DNA of 64,000 nt from Pleurodeles waltl (lineage: Eukaryota; Chordata; Amphibia; Caudata; Salamandridae): the NCBI RefSeq assembly GCF_031143425.1, contig NC_090437.1, positions 842,035,978 through 842,099,977 of the forward strand, read 5' to 3'. Below are positions 33,691-44,499 of the stretch, one piece after another. Position 1 is the stretch's first letter; each line of letters begins with the position of its first letter. Below the pieces are notes generated by a model. The model was not told the DNA's origin, made no database searches, and saw only the letters and a list, made by a program, of their open reading frames with translations. The translations under genes and the position numbers were made by a program.

Positions 33691-35879
33691 CCAGCTTTCG
33701 ATGAATCGTCCTCCAAACTTCTCTATTGGATGTATAAGGAAAGATTCAAGGAGAGAAGCATCCAGAAGTCATATCTGGTCAAGGATCGTGCAGTCGTGCA
33801 TTTCGGTGTAAAGTGACAAAGGTCAGACAGCTTCTTCGGGGCACAATATCCATACTTGCTGATTAAAATTTCGCACATGGAAGTATGGTCCTATCTTTGG
33901 CACATCTATAAAAATGATATAAAGTCAAGATAACTGATTGCTTGATCCAATTCCTATTTAGGTGACTGTATCTTCCAGCATGCTGATTAGTGAGAAAGAA
34001 CAATTCATATCTGTGTCAGATTAGCAAAAACAAACTTGTGATTCATGATCTAAATTAATATTAATAAGTGAAGTAAAAACACTGTGCAATGTAAACTTAT
34101 ATGATGCTCTCCCAAAGCTGAAGAATATCCCAATGTTTCATGTTTAAAAGTCGATGTTAATTAAGGCAAAACGGGATCCAAAAAAGAAAAAGGAACAAAG
34201 AAAAAGGAAAAGGAAAAAAAAAAAGCAATCTAGAGGAGAAGAAGGGAAAGGGAAGAAATGGAAAAAAGAAATAAAGAAACAGAAGGGCTCACCTACTGCT
34301 ACTTTGCAGCAAAGATCATATTCAAAGTGGCAAACTCCACTTCTTGTCACCAACCAAGGCTTCTAAATAAAGTCAATCAAGGATCTAGAAACAGAAATAT
34401 AAATATATTGAACTCACTATGTCTCTCCTAAGTCCATACCTTCCTCATAAATTGACCTATGTAGAACGGAAGTCTAGGTTCCTCCGAGCACCAAGAGTTG
34501 ATTCAGATAAGGCAGTAGTATAGAATAAAATCTTGTTTTTGTATACCTGTGGTACACATCACATTGAATCTAAAGAATTTATGGACCATAGAGGTACCTC
34601 AATTTTTGGGACTCATCATATCATGCAGTTTTACATTTATATTAAATCAAAACGTTGTGTGTACTAAAGGTGTTAAATTCACAAGATGGAGAAAAATAAA
34701 TAAGAAGGGGAAAGAAATGCTCTGCCTTCTCAAGTAAATTGGAGTCTGAGGTGCGGCCCTAGAATAAACCTCATATTCAGATGAATTATTCCAAAGAGAG
34801 GGACTCTTGAGCCAATCGGCATCAAGGTTATCAAATTCAGCTGTCTCACAGCACATCTTCCTCCCATTCTAACTCTCCCCTATGCCTTCACTACATATAT
34901 CAACCTTTGTATCCCTAGGCATAATTATCTTTTACCCCTTGTTAATAATTATTCCACTATTAACAGCCTCATAGTCGTCATAAATTTGGGTAATCTTCTA
35001 ACTGATGGCATCCAATTAATGTGGCTCCACAACAGACGACAGATAAATCCACATCGCGCAGCTCCTACAATTTCAGATGTCCATCTTTTGCCTAAACACA
35101 GTGAAATACATGAGGATCACTCATGTTTAGTTGTCACTTGTGGAGAGCTCCATGGTTATCTAAGTAAGGGAACTCTTCCAAATAAAAGCATCCTACTATC
35201 AAACCTACCCGCCAGGCGGTACAACAGGCTTCTGAGTAGGCAACAGAATTCTATATGGTCAAAGATAGAACCGTCCGTCATAAAAGAAATGATTCAAACT
35301 GTGTTATCTGTCCGGTGTGCCTCGCCGTTAAATGGCGAATCACCACCCCCTAGTATCACCACTGTACATCTCGATCGGTCGTCTGACCGGCCAGACACAC
35401 AATCACAACTCAAAAAGAATCCTCCCCTGTAAAGCAACTCCACAAGGATTCAAGTGGAAGGGGAGGGCCGCGGGACTCCTCCCACAGGCAAAATCACATC
35501 AACCACTCTTTCACACCAGGGGGCACGCCATCTCCCTCCTCACTCCGCCTCACCGACAGACGGCCTCGCCAGACGCCAAGCCAGCATGTATCATTTCTCA
35601 CACCTGATACCAATCAGAGGCGGTAGTAAAAATAGAAATAGAAAGGGGATCTATGCAATTTTTACCAAGAGAGAGGTGAGAAAGATGGAAAACGTAGCAG
35701 CCATATTTAAAGAAGAGATGTAGAAAAGAGTGGTGTGAAAAAGAGATGCCGCTATGAATAAAATATAGTGTCCTTTAAAAGTAAATTAAGATATATGATG
35801 AGATGCCGATTTTAGGCTCTATTTCCATACTCGAGTACCATGTAATTATAAAGGATGTTTATATTTTTTATATCCAGGA
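33691..35879 (-). other. Downstream (3') region of the Penelope-like element, or adjoining repeat
   Basis: This lies beyond the C-terminal remnant of the Penelope-like element. On the minus strand 35280-35600 is CpG-containing with short palindromes (for example around 35328-35342 and 35371-35388), unlike the AT-rich flanks. A frame of 148 codons on the plus strand (34986-35432) has no recognisable domain, and I do not call it a gene. 34150-34300 is a purine-rich tract that explains a Lys-rich frame there. Confidence 0.35.
34154..34290 (+). repeat. Purine-rich (A/G) low-complexity tract
   Basis: This stretch is nearly all A and G on the plus strand, with an A11 run near 34216. It creates a Lys/Arg/Glu-rich frame on the plus strand and a Phe/Ser-rich frame on the minus strand; both are artefacts. 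Confidence 0.75.
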
Positions 35880-36089
35880 TCCCACCTACATTTACAAGCC
35901 TCACTGACAGGAGGCAAGTTATTGCCACAGTGCATCACCTCTACTGAGTCATAATACTCCTCTGGTCTATGTCTATGGCTAGAAAGGAGCAGAAATATGT
36001 TGTGCTTAACTTTTCCAGGATAATCCACCTCAGATCATTTTCATTATGCTTATATTGACTACACTATGGAACCCACGGGGGCTTGGAAT

Positions 36090-36305
36090 CTTAAGTTTTT
36101 GATTGCAGATTTGTGTTCACTGAATCTTATCCTGAACTGTCTCCCGTTTCCCCTACGTACCCTAAGTTGCAGGGAAAGATGATACAATATATGTCATTGC
36201 TACTCTAGCATTTAGTCATAGTTTCAAGATGGAACTCTTTTTTATTGTAGGAAAATGGCCTGATACAATCTCTTGTACACATGCATGACACTTTCCGCAG
36301 CAATG
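36090..36305 (-). pseudogene. Remnant of the GIY-YIG endonuclease linker and domain
   Basis: CGKCHACV (C-x2-C-x2-C) is encoded at about 36281-36300 and FRIRFSEHKSAIKN at about 36093-36142. In Penelope-like elements a Cys cluster precedes the endonuclease, and R....EH...I belongs to it. The GIY and YIG tripeptides are not visible, so this part is badly degraded. Confidence 0.55.
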
Positions 36306-36895
36306 GTTCCCTAAGATAGGGTTGGTTCCAACTATAGTTTTCTGTATATATGAATTCTCTTGCTGTAACCTGGCCTTAACTAACTTATCTCTTTAATTGG
36401 AATTCCTCTTGTATGCAAACAATGGGACAGGGAGTGGATCATCTCCACCATCACTATTTAGTATGTTCCATTGTGTATTAATTATTCCTCTGCTTTTATT
36501 ATTAATATTTCTGTGCCTGATAACACACACTAATCTTTGTTGTTCAACTTTTTGTCGCTCTTCAAATTAAGTATCTTGATTATAATATTTTGCTCTTTTG
36601 TATGCATCGCGAATGAGTCTTTTAAGATATCCTCTTTGGAGGAACTTCTCTTTTAAATCATTTGCATTCCTGTCATATTCTGCCATACAGCTACAGTTCC
36701 TCCTGATTCTTAGAAATTTGCTGAATGGAATACTTTGTCATCTTGGATGGAAAATTTCAAAATGTTAGTGTAAAGGGACACCTAAAGTTGTCCTTCTTCC
36801 ACATAAATAAGAATGTCCAAAAATTCTACTTCTTGATTACTAATATTAGGTGTAAATCTAATGTTGTCGTCACATAAATTAAGCCATTCTACAAA

Positions 36896-37260
36896 TCACT
36901 GCAGAAATTGTTTTTCTCCTTCCCATATGAAGAATATATCATCTACGTATCTTGCCCAGTGTTTGACATTTTCAAAAAAAGGGGCTACCTCGTTATATAT
37001 GAACCTCTTCTCAAAAAGGTCCATGTAGATATTTGCCACACTTGGAACACAGGCTTCTCCCATGCTTACCCCTTTCACCTGTTTATATATATCTCCGTCA
37101 AATTCAAAATAGTTTTCCCTCAGAACTATGTTTCGACATTTAGTTGACTGGCATATGTGGGGCTTCATCCATCAATAGACTCTATACAGCCTTATAGGCT
37201 CCCTCTTGTGGAATATTAGTATACAACGCTTCTATATCCATTGTCTCAAGAAGATGTCGA
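36896..37260 (-). pseudogene. Penelope-like RT palm with YVDD box
   Basis: At about 37210-37240 the minus strand reads MDIEALYTNIP, the first catalytic Asp motif. After a stop the frame 37168-36896 gives NYFEFDGDIYKQVKGVSMG, then SVANIYMDLFEKRF, and WARYVDDIFFIWEG at about 36930-36965. YVDDIF with a preceding 'G..MG...P..ANI.M' block is typical of Penelope-like RT and unlike LINE or LTR RT. The catalytic residues themselves are intact in this piece. Confidence 0.85.
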
Positions 37261-37280
37261 TTAGAATCAAACGGAAGACC

Positions 37281-37464
37281 CTCTACTTTTGAACTCATTT
37301 GTGTCGTGTTCTTAATGTATGATGTCAATTTGTAAACTAAAGATTTAAGAAACGTATCACAATATTTAGATACTCTACTTTTGAACTCATTTGTGTCGTG
37401 TTCTTAATGTATGATGTCAATTTGTAAACTGAAGATTTAAGAAACGTATCACAATATTTAGATA
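37281..37464 (-). repeat. 92-bp tandem duplication inside the Penelope-like RT
   Basis: 37281-37372 and 37373-37464 are the same 92 bp with a single difference (A at 37339, G at 37431). As 92 is not a multiple of three, it breaks the reading frame. Near identity shows the duplication is much younger than the decay of the element. Confidence 0.92.
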
Positions 37465-37518
37465 CAGGCTGTATTGCTGATCCTATAGTAGACACAGTGG
37501 GTCTCAAAGGTGGATCTT

Positions 37519-37725
37519 CTACCTTTTTGTGTTTTTAGGTACTCCATAAATTACTGGCAGTTTAGGATTTTCAGCCTGGAAAAAATCAAACTCCGTTTTG
37601 GAGATGTTACCATTCTCAGCTCCCCATTCACAGATGTCTTTTATCTTGGAACAGATCTGCTTAGTAGAGTTCCTCTTTACTCTTTGATAATGGTCTTCAA
37701 TAGAAAGCATTAGTTCCATTTTCAA
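37519..37725 (-). pseudogene. Penelope-like RT, fingers piece
   Basis: The frame ends FFQAENPKLPVIYGVPKNTK, which matches the 'P.iY.lPKiHK' motif of Penelope-like and related RTs. It stands between the N-terminal piece and the palm piece in the expected order. Confidence 0.65.
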
Positions 37726-37835
37726 TATGTAGTTGACCGTGTCCTATATAACTATCCTGCCACCTCTGTCACAGAGTTTGATGGTAATAGATTCATTTTT
37801 TTGAAACTCTTTCAGGACTACCTATTTTTCTGATG

Positions 37836-38108
37836 TTAGATTGGAAATGGGGGTGGAACAAATCGTAAGATCTTATGGATTTTAGTCATAACTGTTTTTT
37901 TTAAAATACCCACTCCAGGACCCACTTGGCCAAAGCTAGGGGTAGAAATGGACTTAGTTCTGAGGCCTGAAGTGTTTTGTTCAGCTTGTATTTCCCTATT
38001 TGAGAAAAACTTGCTAAGTCTGTTCTTACGAAAGAAATCCTGGAGATCCTTGATGGGTTCAAATCTATCTATCCTCTGACTCTGGATGAAAGAAAGTCCC
38101 TTCCCCAA
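37836..38108 (-). pseudogene. Penelope-like RT, N-terminal piece
   Basis: The frame begins GKGLSFIQSQRIDRFEPIKD and continues with LQDFFRKNRLSKFF, the region that typically precedes the RT fingers in Penelope-like proteins (LL.KGLsF ... dl..F.RklrL). It lies upstream, on the minus strand, of the other RT pieces. The next part is out of frame. Confidence 0.65.
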
Positions 38109-38609
38109 AAGTCTATAGCTGGCTTTTCTAAATGGACCTTAGATAGATTCGGATGAGTAGGTCTTTATAAGTATCTATGATTTCCAGTATTGTTGTTTGC
38201 GTGTCTGTAGATACTGATGGGACTGATCCATCTGATGCTAGAACCTCCCTCTCCTTCTGTTTTGTTTTCGCCCTCGGGGCTGTTCCTCCCTCTTCGATAT
38301 TCTAAAAAAGTATCTCTACTATGAGGGGATTGTGTTGTTCCTTCTTTTGAGAAGGCATGTCTGCTCGATCCCACTTCCCCATCCGATTCTGAGATATCAC
38401 AGAATGGAACACTCTGTGTTCTTTGGGAATTAGAAGTAGAGATAAACTCTTTGGGAAGCTCGTCTGAATATAAATGTTCCTGAAGATAGGGGTACATCTT
38501 TTTCCTGAGAAAAAAGTCTCAAACCTTTTTTGAGTTTATCTGTTTTCCTTTTGATAAGGTATTCATCATATGTTTCTATTTATTCATTAACTTCAGCGAG
38601 CTTTCTTTT

Positions 38610-39077
38610 CTAATCTTCTAATGAATCCTTCTGTTTATTTTTTTCTTCCAATTTAACAATTTCTTTTTCTAAGATATTCATTATTTCCTTAGCTGTCTCT
38701 GTGATCAGTATCATCCAGTCTCTGGAGCAGCGATTAGCTATCAAAGACCATTTTTCTAGGAATTTCCAAATTTCTACAAAAAGGCCTGGGATATTCCTTA
38801 CCCTCATTCCCATAGGGATCACTCCAGCCTTTAAATATTCTAAAATGAAATTGGCATGTGCCTCAATTTCCTTAGCTTTTTTCTTTAAATTCAGAAGTTT
38901 AAGTCCCTCTTCAACCTGCTCTTTCCAAGGGACATTCCTGCTGGCGGTGTCTGAGGAGTCGCCTACTAAAGCCAAAAATTGGTCCTCCGAAAATCCAAAT
39001 GTTTTCAAAGAATCTATTTCAAACGAGCAAACCAAAGAAGAAAAGAAGAAATAGACAAGGATGAGTGAGAGATTCAA
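38610..39077 (-). pseudogene. Penelope-like N-terminal protein segment
   Basis: A 155-codon frame with ATG at 39077. It has a hydrophobic start and then a helical region with GVIPMGMRVRNIPGLF, a FLEKW segment and a C-terminal Glu/Lys coiled coil ending at a stop. The pattern 'IP.G.R...P.LF....F..KW' matches the N-terminal domain found upstream of RT in vertebrate Penelope-like elements, as far as I can recall the family. The hydrophobic N-terminus may be chance. The stop at 38610 separates it from the RT pieces. Confidence 0.6.
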
Positions 39078-39470
39078 ACCGCTAATCTCACATCTCGTGT
39101 GGCTATCCCAGAAGGCTATACATTTCTGAAAAACTATATTCAGAGGTCAGCAAGGGGTCATTTGTGTAGATCCTTCAAGGTGTTCCCAAAGAAAATAAGT
39201 GTTGAAATGAAAAAAACATATTGCCAATAAGAAGGAAAAAATGACCATTTGTAACAAGTTATTTCAATTGTAACTTCTTGTCACAATAGTCTATTTACAA
39301 AAGCAATAACTCATTATATCTGCTAGACCCTTCTCCTTGGGGGGGGGGCATTTAAGGTTTGTGGGTTTTACAAAGACTCAAAGTACCCAGAACCAGTAAC
39401 TGAGCTGCACCTTGCAATGGTTTTTAATTGTGTACTGGGTATACAGCAATTCATATTGTGAAATAAAATA
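39078..39470. other. Flank of the Penelope-like element
   Basis: No gene. A G9 run sits at 39340-39348. The minus-strand sequence just upstream of 39077 may be 5' untranslated region of the Penelope-like element. Confidence 0.35.
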
Positions 39471-40520
39471 GTGAAACGTAGGTATCAAGGAAACCTATGT
39501 ATTTCTGAGAATGGTCTCAAGATATGGAGTTTAGAAGCAATGGGTATTTGCACATCGCTGAATTTTTGGTACGCATGTGAATTAGAGGGCATTTCTCAAA
39601 ATGACTTATTTCCTACACACTCTTTTACGTTTAGAAGGCACAGATGCAGAGAAATACAATTAGAAATATCAAAGTGTTCTTCTATTTTGTATTACCCTAA
39701 GTCTCTTGATAAAAATGGTACCTCACTTGGGTGGGTTGGCCTAGTGTCCACAACAGGAAACAGCCCAAAACGCAACAATAACAAATCAAATCTTTCCACT
39801 GAAAACTGCCTCTTTTTTTCGTGATGTATCTAGTTGTGGATTTTGGGCCCTTACTCTGCCGGCACCTAGGGAAACCTAGCAAACCTGTACAATTTTTAAA
39901 ACTAGACACCTGGGGGAATTCAGGAGGGGGTGACTTGCATGGCTTTCACCCGGCTATGTTACCCAGAGTTTCTTTCAAACCTCAAAATGTGACTAAAAAC
40001 ACATTTTCCTCACATTTCTGTGATGAATAGTTCTGAAATCTGAGGGGAACTACAAACTTGCTTCCACCCAGCATTCCCCAAAGTCTTCTGAGAAAAATGG
40101 TACCTCACTTGTATGGCTGGGCCTAGTACCCGTGACAGAACAAAAAATAAGTGAATAAGGGTCACTTTGCGAGGATTACCACTGATGTTAGTTTGATTTG
40201 TTCCTGTTGTGTGCACTTGGCCCAGCCACGCAAGTAGGGCAGCGTTTTTAATGGCACAAGGGAGGAAATGCTGGGTGGTAGGAATTTTGTGGTTTCCTTC
40301 TGATTTAGGAAGAATATAGCAAAGAAATGCAGGAAAATGAGTGATTTTAGTAAAATGTTCAGGTTTGCAGGGCATTGTGGGTAAGAAAACCTGATGGGAT
40401 CCACAAGAGGCACACCGCCCTGTACCCCCCTGGGTGTATTGTTTACCAAAAATATCTAGAATGGGTAAATTTTCCCTAGAGACCATGTGCACCCTGGAAG
40501 AGAAAGACAGAAAAGACAAA
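39471..40520. repeat. Interspersed repeat with an internally repeated block
   Basis: The block beginning 'gtct(c/t)t(t/c)tga(t/g)aaaaatggtacctcactt' occurs at 39701 and 40083 (382 bp apart), in each case followed by a 'ggcctagt(g/a)(t/c)cc' segment. A diverged inverted form seems to lie near 40200-40240. The unit style suggests non-coding parts of a DNA transposon, and the piggyBac pseudogene starts shortly to the right. Minus-strand frames here (169 and 95 codons) have no domain. Confidence 0.5.
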
Positions 40521-40879
40521 TATTATTGCGTAACCATCTATTCCTCTGGTACACATACATACTAGTTGGATTTGGCACAATGGTGAGTCAGAAGTTAAAA
40601 AATCTAAATCACAAAAATGAAATACAATGTTAATAATTGAAAGTTCAAAAAACTGAACCGACTCACAGTTTGTAAGCTGCAAAGCAGCGACAAGGCACCA
40701 ACCGCTTTACAGGCCATTCACATACCTTTCCTGAGTGACATACACAAAGCCATTCTTTCCACCAGCCGCTGGCCCAGCACATTACAATACTCACATCAAC
40801 AGACATTGCCATTCAAGGGCCCATCACTTTCATATGCACATTCGACTGACACAGCAACCATACTGACTGGTGGCTGACG

Positions 40880-41195
40880 GAGTGTGTGGACTGACGTTTG
40901 GCTGGCAATGTGTATGTAGTGACCAGCAGCAAGTCACTACACAAATCCTGCCATCCAAATGACAGCTCACACATACCACCAGCCAAGTGCCAATCTATGC
41001 ACACCACCTGCCAAGCACTATTCCAGGCACACCACCAGCCCACACTGCCAGCCAAGTGCCACCCACGACACTGCCAGCCAAGTACCAGACCACACACACC
41101 ACATACTGCCAGCCAGGTGCCAGTCCCTGCACACCGCCAGCCAAGTGAAGGTCCACACACACTGCCATCCAGGCACCAGTCCACACACACTTCCA
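40880..41195 (+). repeat. Minisatellite of about 28-33 bp, CTGCCAGCCAAGTGCC type
   Basis: The motif CAGCCAAGTGCCA or a near variant recurs through this stretch (for example near 40980, 41049, 41077, 41109 and 41137), joined by CACAC-rich spacers. The stop-free frames on both strands (Thr/His/Pro-rich on plus, Trp/Gly-rich on minus) are products of the repeat. Confidence 0.7.
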
Positions 41196-41339
41196 TTACA
41201 TTTTTTCAACAAAAAAACACCAATTTGAAGGAGATGAAAATCAAACTATGTCTACAAACACAACAGGTCTAACTAAATACATCAAACTACTGCCAACCGT
41301 GAAACAGAAAAAAAAACTACAAAACAATACACAAATCAG

Positions 41340-43030
41340 TTCACTTTGATGCTCATGGATGCTCCCAATAATTCCGTTGCATGTGGTACAATTCAAAACA
41401 TGCAGGCACACATAGCCCAGGATTAGAAGGACATCTCTCCTTCTGCACACCTCTTTAGAAACAGACATCACATCTCCTAGAAGGAAAGGTTGTTTGGGCA
41501 TTGAAGGAATGTAATCAAGAAAGTGGGGATCTTTCAATCTAGCTACATACTCCAGCACTCCAACTCTAGTAACACACACCTGCTCCACTACGACAAGGCT
41601 GCCTATCACAGACTGCTAAAACTGAACTAAAGTCATCTTTGAATATGGAGAACAATCCTTGACTACAACAAAGGCATTGAAAGTTGCTAAATGAAACAAG
41701 TGGATGGCCAACATCTTACACCTAATCTACTCTATTTTCACCACCCATGTACTTATTGTAGTCTAAAATGTGCACAGGTTTGCACACTTCAACAACCTGA
41801 CCCCAAACAGTCACAGGTGAATTACTTTCATCATGAATGGTTGTCAGCATGTGGACATATTCCCTGTCTGAAAATTTCACAGCTATAAGTTCATCACTAC
41901 ACAAGGCACTGTACTGGTTCCTGTGAAGCTTTTTACATTCAGCCTCTTGAGGATAACCTTTATAATTAGGGCGGATTGTGCCACAAGCAACAGTGTCCAC
42001 TTTGAAACACTCCTTGAGCAATTTCACACCAGTGTAGAAGTTACCTATGTGTAAATGGTGACCTTTGTTAAAACACCCTCTACTAAGTTCCCAATTTTCT
42101 CACTGACTCCAAAAGTGGACCGACAACCATGGGGGTCAATCAAACAATCCCTACCTGTGTACACCCTGAAATTATAGACAGAATCAATACTACTCTCAGA
42201 CAGCATATACATCTTAATTCCATAACATGACAGCTTGCTAGGAATGTACTGCCTAAAAACCAAACGGCCCTTGACAGGACCGTTCATCCACAACTATTTC
42301 TTTCCCTGGATCATAGATCTCTGAAGAACAATCTACAAAATGTTCAGGGACAGAACAAATCTTGAAGAGGGTGTCGCAATCAGGGTAATCTCGTGGCAAT
42401 GCTGAAGCATTATAAACAAAATGCAGCATCCTAAGCAGAAGCAAATACTGATCATAACTCATATTTGCAGGGAATATAGCTGTTGCCATCAAGGACTAAT
42501 AGACCAAAATGAAGACAGCAACTGCTTCCTTATCAAGCCCATAAAAATGTTAAACCCAAGAACTTTTTCGTCTCATCCACATTTATGGCAGTCCACCGGT
42601 TAGATCTAGAATGGGGGTTTAAGTCTGGCACTGTTGTCCCTCAAATACTGTTTAGCATACCAATAAGTATGGTCAACAATCTCATCAGAAAATACATTGT
42701 CCATGAACGACTGAAAGAAATGTATAGACAAAAAGTTTTCAGTAGCCACTCTATACCCTGTGACACCAACAAAGGCAGGCGCCAGAGGCTGCACCATGCA
42801 CTTCTAATGGGAAGTCTTTCAGCCTAAGGCTGCAATCTAGATCCATCTTGCTGCACTATCGACATATCAGTGTCCTTCTCTAAGACATTCCTCCACACTG
42901 AGAATGGCTTCATCATCTGATGATTCTACTCGGACAGTAAATTCACTGCCAGAATCGTAGACTTCCTCCTCTACCTCTGATGCAGAGTCAGTCTCAGAAC
43001 CATGGTCAGAGGAAGATCAAAAGCAAGCTA
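41340..43030 (-). pseudogene. piggyBac-type transposase pseudogene
   Basis: Minus-strand pieces follow the order of piggyBac transposases. There is an acidic N-terminus (43030-42880), FFQSFMDNVFSDEIVDHTYW (42800-42606), an SYDQYLLLLRMLHF segment and EIVVDE with the first catalytic Asp (42492-42253), GRLVFRQYIPSKLSCYGIKM (42290-42200), CGTIRPNYKGYP, DYNKYMGG (41770-41722), and a C-terminal Cys/His region with CFELYHM (41345-41480). It is split by several frameshifts. The second catalytic Asp (DNFYT motif) reads Gly (codon 42044-42046) and the Asp of the MGGVD motif reads Asn. Normal length is about 580 residues; the sum here is close. Related to the domesticated PGBD group in sequence, but clearly a dead transposon copy. 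Confidence 0.85.
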
Positions 43031-43268
43031 ACAACCTGCTGAGCAGTAATCCCGCAGCTAGCCATAATCCTTACTAAGTAACACTACAATTAAGTCAACA
43101 AAAACAAACACTGTATAAAATAAGTATTAAACTAAAGTGTGGCAAACAGATAGTAAAACTACTGTCATATAGTACTCTGGAAGGAAAAGTCAATACAAAG
43201 CACACAAAGACCTATATACTCAAAAACAATACCACTCACTTGCCAGAGACAGCTAGACTGAGAATCAA
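43031..43268. other. Upstream flank of the piggyBac pseudogene
   Basis: No gene or clear TTAA-bounded element end was found. Sequence is AT-rich. Confidence 0.3.
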
Positions 43269-43336
43269 GGGCCATATGTACGAACACTTTTTCCCATAGA
43301 CACAGAATGGGTAAAAACCTTTGCTACATCTGGCCC
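43269..43336. mobile_element. 68-bp MITE with CAA duplications
   Basis: The left end reads GGGCCATATGTACGAA and the right end inward GGGCCAGATGTAGCAA: 13 of 16 positions agree. Direct CAA copies flank it (43266-43268 and 43337-43339). At 68 bp it is little more than two terminal repeats. The superfamily is uncertain; a 3-bp duplication fits PIF/Harbinger relatives. Confidence 0.7.
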
Positions 43337-43679
43337 CAAATGCAGCACCAAAAAAGTCCCACTGGAAAGAAAAGCACAAACAATCATTACACATATCACA
43401 AGGCAGTAAAGAACATAAACAAATCAATACGTTACTTTGAAAGCCAATCACACAAAAAACCGAAGATTCGAACATCAGCACAGCAGTCAAAACAAATTAT
43501 ACAAACAGGCCAAGGATACACATTAGCTGAAAAGATTACAAAATGATTTGCTTACCAAACACAACTCCACAAACTACAGGATTCACCAACAAGACAAAGA
43601 AAATGATTGGCTGTAAAGTTAAAAAAAAGAAAAGAAACATAGAACATTAATAAAAATAACAAAATCTAAATTAAAAGAT
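43337..43679. other. AT-rich non-coding stretch
   Basis: No gene or repeat structure was recognised. Confidence 0.4.
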
Positions 43680-44420
43680 CCTGATATTCCCCCCGAAAGG
43701 AGGCGTGACAAAGGGAAAAAAAACACCATCAGATGAAAATAAATCTTCTACCACAAAGATTCTGTTATTGCCAGGTGACTCAAGTGTTACCACCCTCCCT
43801 AAGGCCCAATCCAAAAATCTGCCATCAAGGGGGTAAAAATGATATGACCCCAAAGGAGAGCAACGATCTGCCATCTGGTGGGAGGCGGAACACAAAAAAT
43901 AATGTCCCCAAGGGGAGCGACCTGTACGTAAGGGGACATTCCCCTACAGAACATTATTGCCTGGTGTCAGGTGGGCTTCATCCCCCTCCCCAGAGGACAG
44001 GTTGAGCTAAAAACTGATAATCTGCCTTCTGGGTTGTCAGAATACAAAAAAAGTTATCCCCCAAGAGGAGTAACCCTGGCCCAAGTGGTCACTCCCATTC
44101 TGCACATATTTCCCTGGTATCTAATTGGCTTTCGCCCGAGGGCTTATCGGCTTTATTATGCCCGAACTGCCCTTTGGGGTGGGGGGGGACAGAATGCCTA
44201 AAAATGTATCCCCAAAGGTCGCTCTCCGTAATTATCACAAAAATAAAATCCCTGGAATCTAGTGGGTTTTGACTCCACAGGGAGTAGACTGGCTGAAAAA
44301 ACAGCCGAACTACCCCCCTGGGGGGAAGGGGGCTGGTGTCGAAAAAAATGGATAAATAAATAATAAAACCCCCATGGGGAGCGACCCTTGCCCAAGGGGC
44401 CACTCCCCCAACAACAAAAA
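43680..44420 (+). repeat. Imperfect tandem repeat, period about 150-160 bp
   Basis: A block CCCC(A/T)(A/T)GGGGAGCGACC or variant recurs at 43906, 44059, 44210 and 44370, spaced 153, 151 and 160 bp, with earlier diverged copies near 43690 and 43848. Each unit also has 'ttccctgg(t/a)(a/g)tctagt(g/t)gg' and a G/C-rich self-complementary part, so each can fold. Frames through it on both strands are not genes. Confidence 0.65.
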
Positions 44421-44440
44421 TGCCCTAATGGTTTAGTGGA

Positions 44441-44496
44441 GTGTATTCCTGCTCCATGATCAAGGCCGCACCTACAATCGTGGAGCAGGAATACAC
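44441..44496. repeat. Inverted repeat, 16-bp perfect arms
   Basis: GTGTATTCCTGCTCCA at 44441-44456 is exactly complementary to 44481-44496, with a 24-bp loop. It lies at the end of the 43680-44420 array. Confidence 0.8.
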
Positions 44497-44499
44497 TAA

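Larger units (their letters stand above)
35880..39077 (-). mobile_element. Penelope-like retroelement (RT plus GIY-YIG remnant), inactivated
   Basis: In minus-strand order there is an N-terminal conserved frame (39077-38610), a gap with a short frame (38497-38165), pieces of the RT domain (38108-37836, 37725-37519, 37260-36896), and a C-terminal part with a Cys cluster and the RFSEHKSAIKN-type segment of the GIY-YIG endonuclease (36300-36093). This order is that of Penelope-like elements, which lack integrase and use the endonuclease for target-primed insertion. Many frameshifts and stops and a 92-bp duplication break it. I did not find the terminal pseudo-LTR repeats. Confidence 0.82.

Noticed and set aside
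33770..33850. Possible hammerhead ribozyme near the Penelope-like element
   Set aside because: Penelope-like elements can carry hammerheads, but I could not find the CUGANGA and GAAA core in the right order here or elsewhere in the window.
34986..35432. 148-codon plus-strand frame
   Set aside because: No domain, overlaps other frames, and lies in repeat-like DNA downstream of a minus-strand Penelope-like element.
40898..41272. Thr/His/Pro-rich plus frames and Trp/Gly-rich minus frames
   Set aside because: They are products of the 28-33-bp minisatellite.
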